This document shows positions 34,957 through 40,161 of a DNA stretch of 40,161 nt, one piece after another (the first letter of the stretch is position 1; the number at the start of each line of letters is the position of its first letter). The position numbers and the translations under genes are program-made. The DNA comes from Acidobacteriaceae bacterium. Lineage in GTDB: Bacteria; Acidobacteriota; Terriglobia; Terriglobales; Acidobacteriaceae. The stretch spans positions 29,016 through 69,176 of the forward strand of contig PMAT01000106.1 in NCBI GenBank assembly GCA_003152695.1, written 5' to 3'. The notes under the pieces are model-generated. The model saw only the letters and a program-made list of their open reading frames with translations. It did no database searches and was not told where the DNA came from.

Positions 34957-35247
34957 CTACTTCTCCTCATCGACCCTGATGCGAAGGGACTTTAGAAACT
35001 TCACATCCTGCGACGTCACCTGAAAATCGGCGGCTGAACGCCGGTCGTTGACCAGTGTCGGCTCGGCGGCTTCGTCGCGCTCGTTGAGTCCTATGGTCGC
35101 CTCGAGTACGAGGAATACATCGTATCCCCCGGCTTTAATACGAGTGATGACCTCCGCGATTTGTTCGGAATCGGAAAGCGAGTTGTTGATCGCTTCCCCC
35201 AGTTGTTCCATCAGGCTTTTTAGTCGTTTATCCACGATTGCACCCAA
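34957..35247 (-). CDS. Small hypothetical protein
   Basis: The frame gives up to 96 residues: KRLKSLMEQLGEAINNSLSD, EQIAEVITRIKAGGYDVFLVLEAT, ending VTSQDVKFLKSLRIRVDEEK. It looks like a soluble, mostly helical acidic protein; no family is recognised, though its regular composition and strand pattern suggest a real gene. The start is unclear: TTG 35247, GTG 35235 and ATG 35211 are all in frame, none with a strong Shine-Dalgarno. It lies 164 bp upstream of glgC on the same strand and is divergent from the small membrane protein gene at 35461. Confidence 0.65.
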   Translation of the reverse strand: MGAIVDKRLKSLMEQLGEAINNSLSDSEQIAEVITRIKAGGYDVFLVLEATIGLNERDEAAEPTLVNDRRSAADFQVTSQDVKFLKSLRIRVDEEK

Positions 35248-35460
35248 GCTGGCTGGCGACCGGACCTCGCAATGTTTTTCGGCGATAGTGCTGAAAGTCT
35301 CGACCCACCCACGCTACCAGCTTAATACGTTGGATGCTGTCTGTGTGGGCCGAGTTTTGTGATTATGGCGCGCTGTTGCGCCGCAAGGAGAGCCATTCCC
35401 CGCGATAGTCCGCTGATAGAATGAGGGGTCAGGCGACAGCGTTGAGCGAAAGGTAAAAGC

Positions 35461-35790
35461 GTGCCATCCCACAATTTCGGCACCCAGGGCCGGGCGTTTC
35501 TGCGGGTTGCGGGCCGCAAGACTGGGGAGAATCGTTGGATACGGGCCTTTTACCGGGGAAGCAGCGTCACCCTCGGCAGCGTAGGCCGGTTGCTGCATGT
35601 GCTCTGGCTGGAGGTAGCGGGACTATTTTTCCTGGTGCTTGCGGTGGTTGGGGGCGGAGCTGCCATACGCGAATACCATCGTTACGCTCATGGCGCCACT
35701 GGAGTCGGCAAGCCGCTCTTGGCAGCCGCATTCGCGCTGGCTTTCTTGTACTTCGGCGTGAGTTCGTTCGCCCGGTCGCGAAGAAGATAG
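35461..35790 (+). CDS. Small membrane protein of unknown function
   Basis: The GTG at 35461, preceded by GCGAAAGGT, begins a 109-residue protein. A basic N-terminal part (RAFLRVAGRKTGENRWIRAFYRG) is followed by two hydrophobic helices (about residues 47-64, VAGLFFLVLAVVGGGAA, and 84-101, LLAAAFALAFLYFGVSSF) and a basic end, ARSRRR. No family is recognised. Its stop codon TAG lies at the very start of the heptamer array at 35789, with mutA following beyond the array. Confidence 0.6.
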   Translation: MPSHNFGTQGRAFLRVAGRKTGENRWIRAFYRGSSVTLGSVGRLLHVLWLEVAGLFFLVLAVVGGGAAIREYHRYAHGATGVGKPLLAAAFALAFLYFGVSSFARSRRR

Positions 35791-35914
35791 TTTTGAGTTT
35801 CGAGTTTCGAGTTGACGTTGAGTGTTCTCGCATCGTTGCCTTTAACTTCTCGCTCCTACTGGAAACCGGAAACTTCAGACTGAGATTAGACGGTTCGACT
35901 GGAAACTGGAAACT
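35789..35914. repeat. Inverted heptamer arrays (locus D)
   Basis: The left arm (35789-35827) has 7-bp units AGTTTTG, AGTTTCG (twice) and AGTTGAC. The right arm (35858-35914), read on the minus strand, has AGTTTCC (three times) and GGTTTCC with some longer spacings. The arms flank about 30 bp. The element fills the gap between the small membrane protein gene and mutA and ends 3 bp before the mutA start. Confidence 0.7.
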
Positions 35915-35917
35915 GAG

Positions 35918-37543
35918 ATGCCCGAAAACAAACATAAAGGGCCGGTGGCTACCAAGCTGGCGCCCGCGCAAGAAACCTCCTCCCACATCAGCGTTCATCC
36001 GCTGTACACGCCAGCCGACTTGGAGGCTTGGGATTACGACCGCGATCTCAATTTCCCCGGGCAGTTCCCCTATACCCGCGGCGTGCAAGCCACGATGTAT
36101 CGCGGTCGGCTGTGGACCATGCGGCAGTACGCCGGCATGGGCGACGCCGAAGAATCGAACCGCCGCTACAAGTACCTGCTGAGCAACGGCACCACCGGAT
36201 TGAGCGTGGCCTTCGACCTGCCGACGCAGATCGGGCTCGACTCCGACAACCCCCTCGCTACGGGAGAGGTGGGAAAGGTCGGCGTTGCCATCGATTCCAT
36301 CGAGGACATGATGCGGCTCTTCGACGGCATCAATCTGGAGAAGATCTCTACGTCGATGACGATCAACGCCACCGCATCCATTTTGCTGGCGCTTTACATC
36401 GTGACGGCACGGCGCACCGGCCGCGATGTGCGCAAGCTTTCCGGCACAGTGCAAAACGACGTGCTGAAGGAATACATCGCGCGCGGCACTTATATTTATC
36501 CGCCCGCGCAGGCCATGCGCATCATCACCGACATTTTTTCCTACGCCCACGAGAATGTGCCCGAGTGGAACACGATTTCCATTTCCGGTTACCACATGCG
36601 CGAAGCCGGATGCACGGCGGTGCAGGAAGTGGCCTTCACCCTGGCCAATGGCATCAGTTATGTGCAGGCGGCCATTGATGCGGGACTGGGCGTGGACGAC
36701 TTTGCGCCGCGCCTGTCGTTCTTCTTCAATGCGCACAGCAATTTTCTGGAGGAAGTGGCGAAGTTCCGCGCTGCCCGCCGCATGTGGGCACGCATCATGC
36801 GCGACCATTTCGGCGCCAAGAACCCGAAATCGCTGATGCTGCGTTTCCACACGCAAACGGCAGGCTCGACGCTGACCGCGCAGCAGCCTGAGAACAACAT
36901 CGTCCGCACCGCATTGCAAGCCATGGCAGCGGTCCTGGGCGGGACGCAATCGCTGCACACCAACTCGTTTGACGAAGCTCTGGCGTTGCCCACCGAACAG
37001 TCGGCGCGCATCGCCCTCCGGACCCAGCAGATCGTCGCCTACGAATCAGGCGCGGCGCAGACCGTCGATCCGCTGGCGGGTTCGTACTACATCGAATCGC
37101 TGACCAACCAGATCGAAACCCAGGCGCGCGAATACCTCGACAAGATCGACGCCATGGGCGGCACCTTGAAGGCGATTGAGCGCGGATTCATTCAGCAGGA
37201 AATCCAAAACGCCGCGTACGAGTATCAGCGGTCTGTGGACCGGCTGCAGGCAATCGTCGTAGGCGTCAATGCCTTCGAACAGGAGAAAGAAAAGCCGATT
37301 CCGCTGCTACACATGGACGAGTCTCTGGAACGCAGGCAGGTGGAGCGTTTGCGGGCCGTGCGCGCCAAGCGCGATCCGGCGAAATGGCAGGCGGCGCTGA
37401 GGAAGGTGGAAGACACGGCGCGGGGCACCGGCAACTTGATGCCGCCGATTGTGGAAGCGGTCGAGGCCAACGCCACGGTCGGCGAAATCTCCGATGCCAT
37501 GCGCCACGTGTACGGCGAGTATCACGAGACGGTGGTGATTTAA
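35918..37543 (+). CDS. mutA: Methylmalonyl-CoA mutase large subunit, catalytic domain only
   Basis: This is the TIM-barrel part of a B12-dependent acyl-CoA mutase that interconverts methylmalonyl-CoA and succinyl-CoA. The 541 residues end without the C-terminal cobalamin-binding domain, so a separate small subunit is expected; it is not in the window. Arg64 and Tyr71 ([14 protein letters not shown]) and Arg189 ([11 protein letters not shown]) align, with a constant offset of 18, to Arg82, Tyr89 and Arg207 of the Propionibacterium enzyme. Isobutyryl-CoA mutases have Phe and Gln at the last two. That favours methylmalonyl-CoA as substrate. Other family segments are [15 protein letters not shown] and [30 protein letters not shown] in part. 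The leader is the heptamer element. Confidence 0.95.
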   Translation: MPENKHKGPVATKLAPAQETSSHISVHPLYTPADLEAWDYDRDLNFPGQFPYTRGVQATMYRGRLWTMRQYAGMGDAEESNRRYKYLLSNGTTGLSVAFDLPTQIGLDSDNPLATGEVGKVGVAIDSIEDMMRLFDGINLEKISTSMTINATASILLALYIVTARRTGRDVRKLSGTVQNDVLKEYIARGTYIYPPAQAMRIITDIFSYAHENVPEWNTISISGYHMREAGCTAVQEVAFTLANGISYVQAAIDAGLGVDDFAPRLSFFFNAHSNFLEEVAKFRAARRMWARIMRDHFGAKNPKSLMLRFHTQTAGSTLTAQQPENNIVRTALQAMAAVLGGTQSLHTNSFDEALALPTEQSARIALRTQQIVAYESGAAQTVDPLAGSYYIESLTNQIETQAREYLDKIDAMGGTLKAIERGFIQQEIQNAAYEYQRSVDRLQAIVVGVNAFEQEKEKPIPLLHMDESLERRQVERLRAVRAKRDPAKWQAALRKVEDTARGTGNLMPPIVEAVEANATVGEISDAMRHVYGEYHETVVI

Positions 37544-37544
37544 G

Positions 37545-37572
37545 AGCCACTATTCGCTGTTCGCTCTTCGCT
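37545..37572. repeat. Single heptamer array (locus E)
   Basis: Read on the minus strand the 28 bp are four exact 7-bp units (AGCGAAG, AGCGAAC, AGCGAAT, AGTGGCT). It begins right after the mutA stop, with no opposing arm seen; a REP-like repeat follows at 37592. Confidence 0.65.
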
Positions 37573-37591
37573 TTAGGTAATTTTCTGGAGT

Positions 37592-37621
37592 GTCATCCTG
37601 AGCGCAGCGAGGGACCCCTAT
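37592..37621. repeat. REP-like palindrome, left copy
   Basis: Begins GTCATCCTGAGCGCAGCGAG and ends GGACCCCTA. It is in inverted orientation to the copy at 37762-37814, the two flanking a gene fragment. Confidence 0.7.
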
Positions 37622-37659
37622 GGCTGGTGAAAAGCATGCGTACTGAGCGTCCGCATCGG

Positions 37660-37764
37660 TATTCGGTTTAGATTCTCGGCGCGCTGTACATCGGCATCAC
37701 CAGCAATCTGCAGTTTCGAGTGCGTCACCACAAAGAGCACACGTTAGCTTTTGGGCAGCCGTAG
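37660..37764 (+). pseudogene. Fragment of a GIY-YIG nuclease gene
   Basis: In one frame from 37660 the translation is YSV-stop-ILGALYIGITSNLQ, then FRVRHHKEHTLAFGQP and stop at 37762-37764. The LYIGITSNLQ-x-R-V-x-x-HK-x-H pattern is the start of the small GIY-YIG nuclease family (usually about 90-100 residues with a YVYIL start). The in-frame TAG stands where the family usually has a Tyr codon. The rest of the gene is missing, cut at the beginning of the right REP-like copy. About a third of a gene remains, so it is not functional. Confidence 0.65.
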
Positions 37765-37814
37765 GGGTCCTTCGACTCCTCGGTCGCCACGGCGACCTCC
37801 TCGCTCAGGATGAC
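37762..37814. repeat. REP-like palindrome, right copy
   Basis: Begins TAGGGGTCCTTCGACTCCTC and ends CGCTCAGGATGAC, with an internal GGTCGCC/GGCGACC stem. It is the inverted partner of 37592-37621. Confidence 0.7.
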
Positions 37815-37830
37815 CCCTCGGATCCCCGGA

Positions 37831-37858
37831 AAAAGGCCGGCGTCCGAAGGCGCCGGCC
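37831..37858 (-). terminator. Intrinsic terminator of the Ig-repeat gene
   Basis: Perfect 8-bp stem GGCCGGCG/CGCCGGCC (37835-37842 with 37851-37858) with an 8-nt loop. On the minus strand it is followed by TTTTT (37834-37830), 32 bp past the stop of the gene. Confidence 0.8.
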
Positions 37859-37890
37859 AGGAGTTCAAGGCGATTCGAATCTACAAAACC

Positions 37891-40161
37891 TCAGTGCCCA
37901 AACACCAGCACTCTCGCGTCTGTCTTGGGCTCCAGCACGAGCCACTTGGTGGGCGAGATCACGTAAACAACGCCGGGAGCCCGGTCGCCTTGGGCCTCTG
38001 CCGTGCCCCGGCCATTGGACGCGATCGAGTAGTTAACGACGCCGCCAAACCATTGATCAAGCCCACCAGCTCCGCTGGAATCTCCATTCAACGTGAGCGT
38101 ACCGAGGCCGTCCGCCGGTCCTACATCCACCTCGTTACTTGCATTTACATAATCCAGCGGAGCGAGTGAGCCCGCGGCATACGTTCCGGAGATCGATGCG
38201 TTCGAGAACGGGCCGCCGCTTTGCGGCTCCCACCAACCAAAGTCCGGACTGTTGCCGGCACTTACCCAGAAAGCCTTGTTCTGGCTGATCAGGAAGCCGG
38301 CCGGAGGATTGCCGCCTCCACTGAAGGTTAGCGCTCCGTTGGCAGCCACCGTGTAGGGTGCCTGCCCTGGCGGCTTCTGGGTTATGGTGCCGGCGTCGTC
38401 GTAATCCTCGGCAAGAATATTGCAGGTGCCGTTACCATCGCAGCTAACGATGGCGGCATCCGATCTGTCGTCCCCGCCGCCACCGACTGACTGAAAATAG
38501 GTAACCGACAGCCCGTTCAACGAGCCGTTGTTGAACGGCCCACTTTGGCGTAGCACCGTGCCCGCCTGCGGATGCTGGGAATCACTTTGTTCCATCAGCA
38601 TCTCGCCGGTCGAGACCACGTAGCCTGCCTGCGGGGTGGTGTCATGACCAACATATATTGTGGCTGTAGCGCGGCCGCTTTGTGGGTCTACCGCTGACAT
38701 CGTGCCAGTGAAGGGGGCGGTCTCATAAGTCCCGCCCTCGTTGCAATCGGTTGTTCCGTTGGTGATGTTCCCAGCCGTAAGCGTGAATTCGCTCACGCAG
38801 ACCGTGCGTACTCCGGCATAGTTGGCTCCCGCCCCACCGTACACCCAGCTACCGTTGAGAGCGCTCAGCGAGAATGCGCTGGAGTTGGCTTTGCGCAAAA
38901 CCCCGGAGCCGCGGCTGCCCTGGCCGGTAGTGTCGTCGTAGCGGATGATTCGTCCGTTGGCAGACGAGTCAAGCACAAACGCAAACGTGACCGGTCCGAA
39001 CGACTGCCCCTGAATCGTGAGTGTGTTCAAACCGTTGGCCGCAATAAAATACGTGCCGCTGACGGTGGCGTTGAATGGCTGGCCGGTCACCGAGTTGCCA
39101 TCCACAACGCCGCTGGTAATGTGGCTGTTGCCATCGGAGATGAAGCTGCCCGCCAGCGTCCACTGACTGCTGGAGTTGAAGCCGTTCAGGTAGAACGCAT
39201 AGTGCCCGCTGAGAGCGCCGGGATTGCCGCCGCCTCCCGGACTGATGACGATGCTGAGTGGCGCGCCGGCGGTCACTGGCGGGGTTTCCGCGTCAGCCAC
39301 CTGCACGGTGAAGTTCGAAGTACCGACCGTGGTCGGCGTGCCTGTAATTGCTCCGGTGCTCGCGTTCAAATGCAAACCATCCGGCAACGTGCCGCTGGTG
39401 ATGCTCCAGGTGTAGGGATAAACTCCGCCGATGGCGGTCACGGTCGCGCTGTAGGGGAGGCCCGCCGTGCCCGATGGCAACGAGGTCGTCGTGATGCTCA
39501 ACGGCACCGCCGGGGCAATCGTAATGCTCAGGGGCGCGCTCGCGGTCGCCAACTGGAAGTCCGTCACCTGCACCGTGAAGTTGGAGACCCCCGCCCCGCT
39601 GGGCGTGCCGGTGATGGCGCCGCTGTTCGCGTCCAAATGCAAACCCACCGGCAAGCTGCCGGCCGTGATGCTCCACGTATATGGAGTGACTCCGCCGTCA
39701 GCCGCCAGCATCGCGTTGTAGCCGGTGTTCTGCGTGCCCGAGGGCAGCGACGTGGTCAGCACCGTCAACTGCGTCAGGGTCGCGTTCACCGTGATGCTGA
39801 GCGGCGCCGACGCGGTGGCCGGCGGCGATTGCGAGTCCGCAACCTGTAGCGTGAACGGATACGTTCCGACCGTCGTGGGCGTGCCCGAAATTACCCAGTT
39901 CGGAGGCACACCCACCAGATTCAATCCCGGCGGCAAGTTGCCTGAGGTTACGCTCCAGGTGTACGGCGGTACCCCGCCGCTGGCGCCCAAGCTCACACTG
40001 TATTGGTAGTTCAGGGTGCCCGAAGGCAACGACGTGGTGGTGATGTTCAAAGATCCAATGGGCGCAAAGTAGCTGAAGATGTCCAGCACCAGGTCGGCGG
40101 GATTTTGTACGTAGGCATCGATGGAGCCATTCAGCGTGGGCACAATCGCCATGTTGGAAGT
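37891..40161 (-). CDS. Putative-Ig repeat surface/secreted protein, 5'-truncated
   Basis: The frame is open to the window edge (TSN precedes the first ATG at 40152), so the start is probably outside. After a short region ending NPADLVLDIFSYFAP there are three putative-Ig (He_PIG-type) repeats of about 85-90 residues, each with the pattern TTSLPSGT, then GGVxPYTWS, LPxGL, GTP and FTVQVxD. Next comes a Gly-rich hinge (SPGGGGNPG). The C-terminal 450 residues are beta-rich, with repeated units of the style LSGHYAFYLNGFNS, LNGSWVYGGAG and FNNGSLNGLSVTYF, ending WLVLEPKTDARVLVFGH. Such proteins are common outside acidobacterial cells; an adhesion or matrix role is only a guess. Confidence 0.85.
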   Translation of the reverse strand, partial: TSNMAIVPTLNGSIDAYVQNPADLVLDIFSYFAPIGSLNITTTSLPSGTLNYQYSVSLGASGGVPPYTWSVTSGNLPPGLNLVGVPPNWVISGTPTTVGTYPFTLQVADSQSPPATASAPLSITVNATLTQLTVLTTSLPSGTQNTGYNAMLAADGGVTPYTWSITAGSLPVGLHLDANSGAITGTPSGAGVSNFTVQVTDFQLATASAPLSITIAPAVPLSITTTSLPSGTAGLPYSATVTAIGGVYPYTWSITSGTLPDGLHLNASTGAITGTPTTVGTSNFTVQVADAETPPVTAGAPLSIVISPGGGGNPGALSGHYAFYLNGFNSSSQWTLAGSFISDGNSHITSGVVDGNSVTGQPFNATVSGTYFIAANGLNTLTIQGQSFGPVTFAFVLDSSANGRIIRYDDTTGQGSRGSGVLRKANSSAFSLSALNGSWVYGGAGANYAGVRTVCVSEFTLTAGNITNGTTDCNEGGTYETAPFTGTMSAVDPQSGRATATIYVGHDTTPQAGYVVSTGEMLMEQSDSQHPQAGTVLRQSGPFNNGSLNGLSVTYFQSVGGGGDDRSDAAIVSCDGNGTCNILAEDYDDAGTITQKPPGQAPYTVAANGALTFSGGGNPPAGFLISQNKAFWVSAGNSPDFGWWEPQSGGPFSNASISGTYAAGSLAPLDYVNASNEVDVGPADGLGTLTLNGDSSGAGGLDQWFGGVVNYSIASNGRGTAEAQGDRAPGVVYVISPTKWLVLEPKTDARVLVFGH

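Overview
The window looks like a chromosomal segment of an acidobacterium (Terriglobia-type). This is inferred from the GC-rich sequence, an F1 ATP synthase operon with both b and b' genes but no a or c subunit genes, long secreted proteins with putative-Ig repeats, and many palindromic intergenic repeats. No rRNA, phage, complete insertion sequence or CRISPR array is seen. Most genes are housekeeping or metabolic.

Layout. 1-1215 is the 3' part of serA, closed by an intrinsic terminator, followed by a small secreted protein. 1875-8310 (minus) is the F1/stalk operon b'-b-delta-alpha-gamma-beta-epsilon. 8455-9552 (minus) is a secreted protein with a possible permuted papain-like His/Cys pair. 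9940-12696 (minus) is aconitase. 12797-16294 (minus) is a probable manganese unit: a DtxR/MntR-type regulator, then mntH, a universal stress protein and an outer-membrane barrel, with a shared operator-like sequence before both the regulator and mntH. 16589-18387 is purD-purE. 18415-22870 (minus) holds galU and mfd. 23048-24499 (minus) is an OprB-type porin. 25016-25570 holds a CsoR/RcnR/FrmR-type repressor and a tRNA with anticodon CAU. 25689-26214 is a ParE-type toxin-antitoxin pair. 26361-29465 holds a radical SAM protein and a CHAD + PPX-C-terminal fusion. 29473-33360 holds a small orphan gene, htpX, a hypothetical protein and a polytopic membrane protein with an apparent C-terminal frameshift. 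33539-35790 holds glgC and two small hypothetical genes. 35918-37543 is the large subunit of methylmalonyl-CoA mutase. 37891-40161 (minus) is a cell-surface putative-Ig protein running off the window.

The most unusual structure is intergenic. At four places (3761-3904, 22903-23042, 31064-31217, 35789-35914) arrays of degenerate 7-bp units, mostly beginning AGT, face each other as inverted pairs around a variable core; a single-armed array lies at 37545-37572. Two cores hold a REP-like GTCATCCTGA...GGACCC palindrome, and one holds a 15-bp palindrome that recurs at 29703-29717 just before another gene. An inverted pair of the REP-like repeats at 37592-37814 encloses a decayed fragment of a GIY-YIG nuclease gene.

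Calls rest on reading motifs by eye. Family names are secure for the conserved enzymes. They are tentative for the secreted, membrane and hypothetical proteins, and repeat-family claims need genome-wide searches.
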